This document shows, piece after piece, positions 22,659 through 29,643 of a stretch of DNA of 31,249 bases. The notes under the pieces were generated by a model, which saw nothing but the letters and a program-made list of their open reading frames with translations, did no database searches and was not told where the DNA came from. Source of the stretch: an uncultured Demequina sp. (GTDB lineage Bacteria; Actinomycetota; Actinomycetes; Actinomycetales; Demequinaceae); NCBI GenBank assembly GCA_937925595.1, contig CALALQ010000358.1, forward strand, positions 1 through 31,249, in the 5' to 3' direction. The stretch's first letter is position 1, and each line of letters opens with the position of its first letter. The translations under genes and the position numbers were made by a program.

Positions 22659-22810
22659 GACGAGTCCTCCTTGACTCGATGTGGATCAACCTCGCGGCCG
22701 ATGGCGCCGATGGCTACGCTACGCGTGTCTGCCCAGCGGCAAAAGCCCCCACTTATGGGGTCACTACGGCGGAGTTCTTTGGTGGAGATGCAGCGTGGGA
22801 CCATGGATTC

Positions 22811-23230
22811 ATGGAAGAGGTCTCACCACGGTCCATCTCGCTCACTCGCGAATCCCGCGGCGTATACGTCGCGCGCAATGCAGCAGGGGCGGAACTGAGG
22901 TTTGGGCACGAGTCAGGCGGCTTCGGGTCCGTCGAGCTGCTCCTTGCAGCCATCGCGGGTTGCTCCGGCACCGACCTCGACGAGATGACATCCCGCCGCG
23001 CCGAGCCGCTCGTGTTTGAGGCGAACGTAACTGCCGACAAGGTCACTGGCGACGGCGGGAACATCCTTCGCAACATCGTTGTCGAGTTTCGCGTGGAGTT
23101 CCCGGAGGGTGAGGACGGCGACAAGGCCCGCGCTCGGGTTGAGCCTGCCCTGCGCGCGGCTCACGAGCGCACGTGCACGGTGTCCCGCACGATCGAGAAC
23201 GGCGCAAAGGTCACGCTGAAGACTGCGTAA
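22811..23230 (+). CDS. OsmC-family protein
   Basis: A 139-residue OsmC/Ohr-fold protein, a group that reduces organic hydroperoxides through two Cys. Cys51 (in LLLAAIAGCSGTDLD) and Cys122 (in HERTCTVSRT) are the expected pair, and TSRRAEPLVFEANVTAD plus a C-terminal GAKVTLKTA fit the YhfA-like subgroup. An Arg in place of the usual lipoamide-facing residues cannot be judged by eye. Start at ATG 22811 matches the family length and has GACCAT 6 nt upstream (leaderless geometry). The open frame reaches back to 22679 with unrelated residues. The 22659-22810 gap otherwise holds a CCCC/GGGG hairpin next to a T-run reading on the minus strand. Confidence 0.78.
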   Translation: MEEVSPRSISLTRESRGVYVARNAAGAELRFGHESGGFGSVELLLAAIAGCSGTDLDEMTSRRAEPLVFEANVTADKVTGDGGNILRNIVVEFRVEFPEGEDGDKARARVEPALRAAHERTCTVSRTIENGAKVTLKTA

Positions 23231-23244
23231 CCGCAGCGTCGGCC

Positions 23245-24132
23245 CTACCTCGGCAGGGACTTCACAAGCTCCAGCGCCGCCTCGTGGCGGTTGAAGGTGA
23301 TGATGTGGATGCCGGGGGCGCCCGCGTCGATCAGGCTGCGCGACAGTTCTGCGGCGTGAGCAACGCCCAGCGCCCTCGCCTCGTCGTCGCTTTCTGCCGC
23401 CTCAAGCGACGCGAACAACTCGTCCGGGGTGGGGACGCCCGTGAGTTCCTGTGCTCGCGCGGCACGGCGGGCAGAGACGAGCGGCATGACCTCCGGAACG
23501 ATGGGCACGTCGATCCCCTGTGCCTTCGCGTCCTTGACAAGGCTCGTGTAGTGATCCACCTCGTAGAACACCTGCGTGATCGCGAAGTCCGCGCCGGCCC
23601 GCTGCTTGGCCTGCAGCACGTCGAGGCCCTGTTGACGCCAACGCTCCATCGCGTGCTGGGCGGGGAAGGCGGTGACGCCAATGCAGACCTCGACGCCATG
23701 TGCCGCGGCGACTTCGCGCAGCAACTCGACAAGCTGGTACGCGTAGAGCAGTCCCTCGGGATGGGGTCTCCAGTCCGTCTGGCCCTTGGGCGGGTCTCCG
23801 CGCAGCGCGAGGAAGTCGCGAACACCATCGGCGAGGTAGGCCTCGATAACGGAGACCAGTTCGTCGCGCGACTGGTCCACGCACGTGAGGTGCGCGAGCG
23901 GCGGCAGGGTGTGAGCGAGCGCGAGTTCGTGGACCACGGCGCGCGAGGTGGTGCGCGTGGTGCCGGAGGCGCCGTAAGTGATCGACATGAAGTCCGGCTT
24001 GGTCGCGGCCAGCAGGCCCATCGTCAGCAGCAACTGGTCCTCGGCGTCCGGCGTGCGGGGCGGGAACAGCTCATAGGACAGCGTGGGGCGACCACCAGCA
24101 AGGGCGGCGTCGAGCAGGCTGCGGATGGTCAT
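23245..24132 (-). CDS. metF: 5,10-methylenetetrahydrofolate reductase (MetF)
   Basis: A 295-residue FAD-dependent TIM barrel that makes 5-methyl-THF, the methyl donor for MetE. Family motifs: LSYELFPPRTPDAED at the start with the catalytic Glu, SITYGASGTTR, LAHLTCVDQSRDEL, FLALRGDPP, and FAITQVFYEVDHY, with VPIVPEVMPL further on. Starting at ATG 24132 gives the normal family length; an in-frame extension to 24255 would add a non-homologous stretch. TATTCT lies 9 nt before the ATG (24147-24142), suggesting a leaderless message. It converges on the OsmC gene with 14 nt between stops, which contain one AGCGTCGG octamer. Confidence 0.93.
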   Translation of the reverse strand: MTIRSLLDAALAGGRPTLSYELFPPRTPDAEDQLLLTMGLLAATKPDFMSITYGASGTTRTTSRAVVHELALAHTLPPLAHLTCVDQSRDELVSVIEAYLADGVRDFLALRGDPPKGQTDWRPHPEGLLYAYQLVELLREVAAAHGVEVCIGVTAFPAQHAMERWRQQGLDVLQAKQRAGADFAITQVFYEVDHYTSLVKDAKAQGIDVPIVPEVMPLVSARRAARAQELTGVPTPDELFASLEAAESDDEARALGVAHAAELSRSLIDAGAPGIHIITFNRHEAALELVKSLPR

Positions 24133-24141
24133 GGCGTGGCA

Positions 24142-24147
24142 AGAATA
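24142..24147 (-). promoter_or_regulatory. -10 element TATTCT of metF
   Basis: On the minus strand TATTCT is followed by 9 nt and the ATG at 24132. No Shine-Dalgarno is present. Confidence 0.4.
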
Positions 24148-24238
24148 CGCGTCCACAGCGCCGACGCCACCCCCAGTTATCCCCAACCTCGCCTTCTTAC
24201 TGGGTCCAGCGTCGGACCGTGACGGCAGACTGGGCGAC

Positions 24239-24808
24239 ATGATCACCGAGACCAACGACCTGCTCCGCTGCTTTGGCGCGGGCGACCCTCTGTACGAGGA
24301 GTATCACGACAACGAGTGGGGCGTGCCCGTGCATGGGGACTCCGCGATCTACGAGCGCATCGTGCTTGAGGGCGCTCAGTCCGGGCTGTCGTGGATCACG
24401 ATTCTGCGCAAGCGAGAGGGGTATCGCGCCGCGTTCGCAAACTTCGACCCAGCAGTGGTGGCGGAGTTCGGCGACGACGACGTTGACCGGCTGCTCGCCG
24501 ATCCCGGCATCGTGCGCAACCGCATGAAGATCAACTCAGCGATCACCAACGCTCGAGCGCTCGTGGCAATGCAGGAGGCGGGCGAGAGCCTCGACGACCT
24601 GTTCTGGTCCTTCGCGCCTCCCGCGCGCAAGAAGCCGCCGGCGGGGTGGGGGGACGTGCCGGCTCAGACTCCCGAGTCCGCAGCCCTCGCCAAGGCCCTC
24701 AAGAAGCGGGGCTTCGTCTTCGTGGGCCCCACCACGATGTACGCATCGATGCAGGCATGCGGCCTGGTCAACGACCACATCAAGGGCTGCGTGGCGCTGA
24801 AGAAGTAG
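24239..24808 (+). CDS. tag: DNA-3-methyladenine glycosylase I
   Basis: A 189-residue base-excision repair enzyme that removes 3-methyladenine from alkylated DNA. The Tag signature is clear: LLRCFGAGDPLYEEYHDNEWGVP with the Zn-binding Cys and His, ERIVLEGAQSGLSWITILRKRE with the active-site Glu and Trp, RNRMKINSAITNA, and a C-terminal VNDHIKGC giving the second His/Cys pair. Length equals the family norm. Start at ATG 24239, with CAGACT 7 nt upstream and no Shine-Dalgarno. It ends where the convergent Nudix gene ends (adjacent stops). Confidence 0.93.
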   Translation: MITETNDLLRCFGAGDPLYEEYHDNEWGVPVHGDSAIYERIVLEGAQSGLSWITILRKREGYRAAFANFDPAVVAEFGDDDVDRLLADPGIVRNRMKINSAITNARALVAMQEAGESLDDLFWSFAPPARKKPPAGWGDVPAQTPESAALAKALKKRGFVFVGPTTMYASMQACGLVNDHIKGCVALKK

Positions 24809-25318
24809 TCAGCAGTACGCCTTGCGGTGACGCTCTACCGCGTCCTCGATGAGCGCCTCGACAATGCGCTTGTCCGCGGGCAGCCACGCGACATCGCGCC
24901 ACGCACCCGGCTCAAGCCAGCGCACCTCGTCGTGGTCCTCAAGCGCTCGCGGCTCGGGGATCACGCCGTCGACGCCCGGTGCAACCGTGGCCCACCAGAT
25001 GCGCAGCACCAGGCGCTCCCCCTCGACGTCACCGGGGCGGAGCATCCACACGGGGGTGTCGCAGCCAAAGTCGTCGCCCTCGTCGGGACCGGGGATCTCC
25101 TCGCCCAGGTCGACCTCGATGCCGATCTCCTCGCGCAGCTCTCGCCTCAACGCACGTTCAGGAGTCTCGCCGCGCTCGACCTTGCCGCCGGGAAACTCCC
25201 ACAGACCCGCGAGGGCCGGCGGACCGGTGCGCCTCGCCGCGAGCAGCACTCGCGGCGCGTCAAGAGAGTCCGTGATGGCCGCCGCCACCACAAGGCGCGT
25301 GCCGGAAGCGCCGCCCAT
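24809..25318 (-). CDS. Nudix hydrolase (MutT-like)
   Basis: A 169-residue Nudix protein. The box GX5EX7REUXEEXGU is complete in GGKVERGETPERALRRELREEIGI. Upstream LLAARRTGPPALAGLWEFPGGK is the usual lead-in of MutT/8-oxo-dGTP-type enzymes, and WLEPGAWRDVAWLPADKRIVEAL is a typical end. Nucleotide sanitisation is the likely role, but other diphosphate substrates are possible. It starts 4 nt after the gcvH stop, with GGAGTAGAGG serving both as the end of gcvH and as Shine-Dalgarno, so it is co-transcribed with gcvH. Confidence 0.88.
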   Translation of the reverse strand: MGGASGTRLVVAAAITDSLDAPRVLLAARRTGPPALAGLWEFPGGKVERGETPERALRRELREEIGIEVDLGEEIPGPDEGDDFGCDTPVWMLRPGDVEGERLVLRIWWATVAPGVDGVIPEPRALEDHDEVRWLEPGAWRDVAWLPADKRIVEALIEDAVERHRKAYC

Positions 25319-25321
25319 CCT

Positions 25322-25705
25322 CTACTCCGTGAGCTCCACGTAGCCAGCCGCGTCGAGCAGGCCGCTGGGCTCCTCCGTGATGGTCGCCTTGAAGATCCAG
25401 CCAGCCACAAACGGATCGGAGTTGATGTCCTCTGGCGTGTTCGCGAGCGCCTCGTTGACGGCAGTCACGGTGCCCGTGATGGGCGAGTACAGCTCGCTCA
25501 CGGCCTTAGTGGACTCGAGTTCTCCGCATACCTCGCCAGCGGTGACTGTGGCGCCCACCTCGGGGGCCTCGACATAGACGATGTCGCCAAGCGCATCCGC
25601 AGCGTGCGCCGTGATGCCCACGGTCACCTCGCCGCCAACGGCGACTTCGCCATCCACCCACTCGTGCTCGGGTGAGTACTGCAGGTCCTCGGGAACGTCA
25701 GCCAT
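25322..25705 (-). CDS. gcvH: Glycine cleavage system H protein
   Basis: A 127-residue lipoyl carrier of the glycine cleavage complex that shuttles the aminomethyl group between the P, T and L proteins. The start PEDLQYSPEHEWV, the ALGDIVYVEAPEVG strand and the lipoylation site ELESTKAVSELYSP (Lys67) are standard. The C-terminal NSDPFVAGWIFK-like sequence (here INSDPFVAGWIFKATI) completes the family pattern. ATG 25705 has GAGGAG 6 nt upstream. Its usual partner gcvT is on the same strand but 3.9 kb away, with an opposite-strand cassette between them. gcvP is not in the window. With gcvT cut off by the insertion, gcvH would need a promoter inside the 160 nt upstream, and none is obvious. Confidence 0.95.
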   Translation of the reverse strand: MADVPEDLQYSPEHEWVDGEVAVGGEVTVGITAHAADALGDIVYVEAPEVGATVTAGEVCGELESTKAVSELYSPITGTVTAVNEALANTPEDINSDPFVAGWIFKATITEEPSGLLDAAGYVELTE

Positions 25706-25735
25706 GCTCAACTCCTCGCTCGCTTGGTCTCACGA

Positions 25736-25752
25736 CCGCCGGTACAACGGTA
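25736..25752. repeat. Direct repeat copy next to gcvH (attachment-site-like)
   Basis: CCGCCGGTACAACGGTA, identical to 29650-29666. It contains two CGGTAC units separated by AA. Confidence 0.8.
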
Positions 25753-25875
25753 CCAAGCCATGCGACCCTCATCACCGTCGGTCCCGTGCCCAGTACGAGC
25801 AATGCGACACCACGGCTTGTCCCGCGCCCTCATTGCCAATCATGTTCTACAGTCACTGTCGGGGGGTGACATTGA

Positions 25876-25919
25876 TGTACCTCCTGACAATGCGCTTTGC
25901 GCCAACACAAAGGAGGACA
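25876..25919 (+). promoter_or_regulatory. Hairpin sequestering the Shine-Dalgarno of the secreted-protein gene
   Basis: CCTCCT (25880-25885) is an exact complement of the Shine-Dalgarno AGGAGG (25911-25916). TGT (25876-25878) also pairs with ACA (25917-25919) past a single bulged A. Inside, GCGC/GCGC (25892-25895 with 25899-25902) forms a small hairpin. Translation of the secreted protein would therefore need this stem to open. No convincing -35/-10 pair can be fixed upstream. Confidence 0.6.
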
Positions 25920-25920
25920 A

Positions 25921-26325
25921 ATGAAGAAGACCCACATTGCCCTGGCATTTGCTGGTGCGCTGCTGGCCACCGGAATTGCCGCCAGTGCAAACGCAGCCAC
26001 CGGAACCGGAAGTTTCACGGCAACCTGCGACCCCGCAAACTACGGCTTCTCGACCAACGGTGTTGCGTATCAGCACTCCACGAAGGGAACTCTGTCGATC
26101 AAGCAGACCGACACGGATCCCGAGTTGACCTCAAGCGTCAAGGCAGTCTCGCAGAATGGCAACTCTCTGAGCGTCAAGAACGTCTCCGACGGCGAGACCG
26201 CTAGTTGGTCCAATGTGCTGTCGGGCCAGTACAAGGTTTACGCACGCAGTTCTTCGCAGGTGAACTGCAACGGGTGGTTGCCCGGTAACGGCAACTACAA
26301 GTTCGAGTACAAGATCACCTACTAA
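25921..26325 (+). CDS. Small secreted two-cysteine protein of the cassette
   Basis: A 134-residue protein with a clear Sec signal peptide (MKKTH, hydrophobic core, cleavage after ASANA at about residue 25). The mature protein of about 109 residues is rich in Ser, Asn, Thr, Gly and Tyr and has two Cys (36 and 116) near its ends, suggesting a disulfide-closed beta domain. Alternating patterns such as GTLSIKQT and YKFEYKITY support beta strands. AAGGAGG lies 4 nt before the ATG, the strongest ribosome site in the region, though hidden in a hairpin. It is first in a five-gene cassette with an ABC exporter; that context resembles secreted bacteriocins such as lactococcin 972, but no family motif is evident. 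A toxin, signal or envelope protein are all open. Confidence 0.75.
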   Translation: MKKTHIALAFAGALLATGIAASANAATGTGSFTATCDPANYGFSTNGVAYQHSTKGTLSIKQTDTDPELTSSVKAVSQNGNSLSVKNVSDGETASWSNVLSGQYKVYARSSSQVNCNGWLPGNGNYKFEYKITY

Positions 26326-26338
26326 CCTCTACCCAACC

Positions 26339-26375
26339 CGGTTGCGCGGACTGTCGCGTGCGGTCCGCGCAACCG
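26339..26375 (+). terminator. Strong hairpin after the secreted-protein gene (possible attenuator)
   Basis: A perfect 13-bp stem, CGGTTGCGCGGAC (26339-26351) with its complement (26363-26375), 11-nt loop, 13 nt after the stop codon. No T-run follows, so it may act as an mRNA 3'-end stabiliser or partial terminator, making more message for the secreted protein than for the downstream genes. Confidence 0.5.
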
Positions 26376-26394
26376 TCTGAGGAGCGAACACTTG

Positions 26395-26904
26395 ATGCAG
26401 CACCGCAGGAGATATCGGTACCAGTGGGTTCTAGCGGCTTCGGTCGTGGCGACCATGTCAGCATGTAGTTCTGGGCCAGACGCAACGTGGACGACGGACT
26501 CGCCCGGCCTGGAGGGTTTACCCCACGAGGTGGTGGCGGAGCGACTTGCCGACCCCGAGTTCCGCGAGAACCTAGACCTAACTTCGCCCGACGACCAACT
26601 CGTCATGATCCAACTTCAGGTGGCCTCGACGGTATTTTGTAGAGATCTCTTTGCGAGCTACGAGAAGTGGTTGGGAACCGGCGCGGCTCCAAAAACTCCT
26701 ATATTCCTGCGGCCGGGCAAACCAGCGTCGGGTTTTGATGAGTTCGCGACCAAGTGGACGGAAACCTTCGGGGCCGCGGTCGAGTCCGGTGATCCGGAGG
26801 TTCTGCGGTCGACGCTCACAGCCTCTGGCGGTTGCGACGCCGTAGTCGTTAACCCCAGTGCCTCGAAGCGAACGATCGGCGAGTGGCTTGGAGCCCAGGA
26901 ATGA
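26395..26904 (+). CDS. Cassette lipoprotein, unknown function
   Basis: A 169-residue protein with an Arg-rich start, hydrophobic stretch and lipobox MSAC (Cys24). The mature part contains helices around LPHEVVAERLADPEFRENLDL and DDQLVMIQLQVASTVFCRDLFASYEKWL. Two Cys (in STVFCRDL and SGGCDAV) may pair. No family recognised. A GAGGAG site 10 nt upstream serves ATG 26395; a TTG just before it is less likely. It includes a TTA leucine codon (26518-26520), rare in high-GC actinobacteria. Its stop overlaps the next ATG by 4 nt (ATGA), placing it firmly in the exporter operon. In this position an immunity protein or an export partner for the secreted protein is plausible. Confidence 0.7.
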   Translation: MQHRRRYRYQWVLAASVVATMSACSSGPDATWTTDSPGLEGLPHEVVAERLADPEFRENLDLTSPDDQLVMIQLQVASTVFCRDLFASYEKWLGTGAAPKTPIFLRPGKPASGFDEFATKWTETFGAAVESGDPEVLRSTLTASGGCDAVVVNPSASKRTIGEWLGAQE

Positions 26905-27803
26905 GGTCACACGCTCCTCTAACCCTGGCGGCGGTCGCGGTCGCCTTCACCCTGGTGCTAGTCGGTTGCACAGCCGAAGAGCGGCCTCCCACGGCGGGAA
27001 TTGCGGGCGCCACGCACTCTTCAAGCCCAGCTTCGAACGGAACCACCACGGACTTGGACGCAACCATTCAGCAACGAGACTTTGCGATCAAGTATGTGCT
27101 TGACGGGATCACGCAGGCGGGCGAGGAAGTCCCCGTGCCCACGCCCCGCGGGCTCTTGTGGGAATCGAGACTTCCCGAGGGCGCGGTCGAGGAGGGTGAC
27201 CAGTTGGGCACGCTCGCTGTCGACGACTCGTACGTAGACGATGTCACGGCGCAGGCGCCACAGCGCATCGCCGAGTCCGACATTGCGATAATCGAGTCTC
27301 TAGCCGGACCGCGCTACGCGCAAATTCCTGGCAAGTTGTCGTGGCGCGACTCGGGACCGGTCATCAGCGCGACTGGTCTTGACGTCGTCGTAGACCTCAC
27401 GCCCCTGCAAGTACTGCGCCTCCAACAAGCCATATTGGCAGGAAGCGCAACCGTGGAGACAATCGTTGGCTCGCGCGACGTACCTTGCGGTGCGATGTGG
27501 ATAGCTCTCGACCGCGAGGAGGCCGAGACCGCCGGGACACTTCATTGCCGGTTACCCAGGACGGTCGAGTCAGCTCCAGGCCTGAGGGCCTCCCTGACCG
27601 TATCGACCCCGACTATTGCGAACGCGATCGTGGTGCCGAACTCGATGCTGGGCGTGGATCAAGGCGGGTACGTGATCACTGTCATCACATCCGACGGCTC
27701 CAAGACAATACCGGTGACGGTAGGCATCTCGGACGGTGTGGTCCGTGTGGTAACTACTCCCGTGCCCACGGGCTCCACTTTGGTCCCGCCTGATGTGCCA
27801 TGA
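26901..27803 (+). CDS. Lipoprotein adaptor of an ABC exporter (MacA/HlyD-like)
   Basis: A 300-residue protein with a lipoprotein signal peptide (lipobox LVGC, Cys23). The sequence has the beta-barrel features of membrane-fusion adaptors: an ELxxGDQLGTLAVDD-like lipoyl half-motif (here PEGAVEEGDQLGTLAVDD), the conserved segment ANAIVVPNSMLGVDQGGYVITVI, and a C-terminal TIPVTVGISDGVVRVVTTPVPTGSTLV that matches the last barrel strand of MacA/YknX-type proteins. A coiled-coil hairpin is not evident and no peptidoglycan-binding repeat is seen, so it is short for the family. Two internal Cys (VPCGAM, LHCRLP) could pair. It is linked by 4-nt overlaps to the lipoprotein before and the ATPase after. 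It probably bridges the permease and the wall side of the membrane. Confidence 0.75.
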   Translation: MRSHAPLTLAAVAVAFTLVLVGCTAEERPPTAGIAGATHSSSPASNGTTTDLDATIQQRDFAIKYVLDGITQAGEEVPVPTPRGLLWESRLPEGAVEEGDQLGTLAVDDSYVDDVTAQAPQRIAESDIAIIESLAGPRYAQIPGKLSWRDSGPVISATGLDVVVDLTPLQVLRLQQAILAGSATVETIVGSRDVPCGAMWIALDREEAETAGTLHCRLPRTVESAPGLRASLTVSTPTIANAIVVPNSMLGVDQGGYVITVITSDGSKTIPVTVGISDGVVRVVTTPVPTGSTLVPPDVP

Positions 27804-28510
27804 CCACGCCAGTCGTAGAACTCCGTGAAGTTGCTCTCACGTTCAACCATGGTGGCAGGACGGTTCACGCGCTTTCCGGAGTCACTGTCGGCTTCGCTTC
27901 TGGCACCTCCGCGGCGATCGTCGGGCGCTCAGGCTCGGGCAAATCCTCCCTCGTCGCCGTTGCCGGCCTCATGCGTGCTCCTAGTCACGGGACGGTCATT
28001 ATCGATGGCACGCCCGTGACGGGTCACGAACGCGCACGAACTGCCGTTCGTGCCCGCACAGTGGCGATGATCTTCCAGTCGTTCCACCTCGACCCTCGCC
28101 TCACCGCCCAAGAAAACTGCATGCTCCCGTGGTTCCTGGGGGTCGCCAAGCATACGCGATCAAAGGCGGCACGACGTGCTGACAACCTCCTGGAACGGGT
28201 GGGAATCGCACAGTTGGCGCGTAGGCCCATCCACGCCATGTCTGGTGGAGAGCGACAGCGAGTCGCTATCGCTCGAGCACTATTCTCAGAGCCGCGGCTG
28301 CTGATTGCGGACGAACCGACGGGGAACCTCGATGAGGACACGGCGGCGAATATCCGGGCGCTGCTCTTTTCCCTTCCTACCGATACCGGCGCGTCGGTCG
28401 TCGTAGTTACGCATGACATGGAGGTAGCGCGCGGTGCGGATCGGATACTGCGCCTTGAGCGTGGGAAACTCGTCGGCCGCGATCAACTTCAGACGGCGGT
28501 CCTGCCGTGA
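27800..28510 (+). CDS. ABC exporter ATPase (MacB/LolD type)
   Basis: A 236-residue ATP-binding subunit. Walker A is GRSGSGKS (42-49), the Q-loop Gln93 lies in MIFQSFHL, the signature is MSGGERQR (147-154), Walker B ends in LLIADEPTGNLDEDT (Asp171, Glu172), and His205 is the switch residue in VVVTHDMEVA. ADEPTGNLD is the hallmark of the MacB/LolD/FtsE class, which drives extrusion or mechanical signalling outside the membrane rather than classic import. ATGA overlap with the adaptor and GTGA overlap with the permease make one translational unit. Confidence 0.92.
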   Translation: MTTPVVELREVALTFNHGGRTVHALSGVTVGFASGTSAAIVGRSGSGKSSLVAVAGLMRAPSHGTVIIDGTPVTGHERARTAVRARTVAMIFQSFHLDPRLTAQENCMLPWFLGVAKHTRSKAARRADNLLERVGIAQLARRPIHAMSGGERQRVAIARALFSEPRLLIADEPTGNLDEDTAANIRALLFSLPTDTGASVVVVTHDMEVARGADRILRLERGKLVGRDQLQTAVLP

Positions 28511-29640
28511 GGGTGCTTCTCTTAACGTGGAATACGACTAGGCGCGCGCCCCTGAAGACGATTACCCTGATCCTGCTCTTTGCGATTGCTATCGTCGTGT
28601 TCGCTCTTATTTCGGAACTCAGCAGAGTGTCCAAACAAGGACTCGACGAGGGAATCGCTCGCGATAGCGGTGAACTGGGAACATACGAGGTCGCATTCGG
28701 CAATGAGCTCAACGGCGACGCGGCGTTGCGGGACCGGGTCGAGAAGCGTGTCGCAATGGCCGTTGGCGGAGAACTTGTCGCTAGTTGGATTGACCTTCCG
28801 AGCAAGAGGTCCGAGTGCCCTCCGTACGACAAGGTTGGCGATACAAAACTTCGAGTGATGTGGTCTGCATCTGGCGAACCTGTGCCACTTCCCTTCGGTG
28901 AAACGGCCGGACTGGAGACCCGCTGGTGTCTTGACGGGCTGGAGATACCCCAATCCGGCTTCTATCTGGCCGACGAGTCTCGCCGCGCGACACTCGGCGA
29001 GCGACTGTATCTGCGCCCCGACTACGCAGATCTGGTGCGGCTCAGCGATGTGTCGCCGGTCACCCACGGATTCACGCTGCACGTGGGTAGAGGTGACGCA
29101 TCTCCCCAGATCCTCGGCGAGGCCAAGTACCTTCTAGCGGAACAGGCCATGCGACTGGGCGTCGAGCCTGAGACACTCGTCTCGGTCTGGCGCGTCGATC
29201 AAGATGCGGACTCCGTCCGGGCGGCGGCGGAAGGAATATCTACGACATACGAGGTGATGCGCTGGGCGGTCTTGGGTCTCGCGGGCGCGGCAATTGTCGC
29301 TATGCAGACGACAACAGCTTCTCACCGCGCGTGGTTCTATGGTCTTGCGCGCGCGATGGGCACACGCAGTCGATCGGTCGTGACGTTGATAGCGACGGAG
29401 AGCGTAAGCATTATCGCGGGCGGCGCGCTCCTCGCACTAGCACTCCTTGCATTGGGCCAGGGGCTCGTGTACGACTTTGCCAAGTCGTCGTTTGGCGTCG
29501 AGGCTCACGTCATCAACCTGTCACTTTTCAGCGCACTGGTTGTGGGTCTCGCGATCGCAATGGCGCTCGCGATCGCCGTCCCCGTGGTCACAATCTTGCG
29601 GCGAGATCCTCTCTCGGTTCTCGAAGCTCCGCGCGGCTAA
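28507..29640 (+). CDS. ABC exporter permease (MacB/FtsX family)
   Basis: A 377-residue membrane protein with the four-helix MacB/FtsX plan: helix 1 (about residues 17-37, ITLILLFAIAIVVFALIS), a large extracytoplasmic domain (about 38-250), then three helices (about 255-275, 290-320 and 340-368). It ends with RRDPLSVLEAPRG, the usual FtsX-like C-terminus. The outer domain carries two Cys (in RSECPPYD and TRWCLDG), likely a disulfide. Codon 6 is TTA (28522-28524). Start is GTG, overlapping the ATPase stop. Likely role is moving a substrate, perhaps the cassette's secreted protein, off the outer face of the membrane, or protection against it. It ends 3 nt before the convergent gcvT stop codon. 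Confidence 0.88.
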   Translation: MRVLLLTWNTTRRAPLKTITLILLFAIAIVVFALISELSRVSKQGLDEGIARDSGELGTYEVAFGNELNGDAALRDRVEKRVAMAVGGELVASWIDLPSKRSECPPYDKVGDTKLRVMWSASGEPVPLPFGETAGLETRWCLDGLEIPQSGFYLADESRRATLGERLYLRPDYADLVRLSDVSPVTHGFTLHVGRGDASPQILGEAKYLLAEQAMRLGVEPETLVSVWRVDQDADSVRAAAEGISTTYEVMRWAVLGLAGAAIVAMQTTTASHRAWFYGLARAMGTRSRSVVTLIATESVSIIAGGALLALALLALGQGLVYDFAKSSFGVEAHVINLSLFSALVVGLAIAMALAIAVPVVTILRRDPLSVLEAPRG

Positions 29641-29643
29641 CAC

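Noticed and set aside
25921..26325. Lactococcin 972 family bacteriocin
   Set aside because: Size, secretion and exporter context fit, but I cannot see the aromatic Tyr/His-rich pattern of that family. I keep it as an unknown secreted protein.
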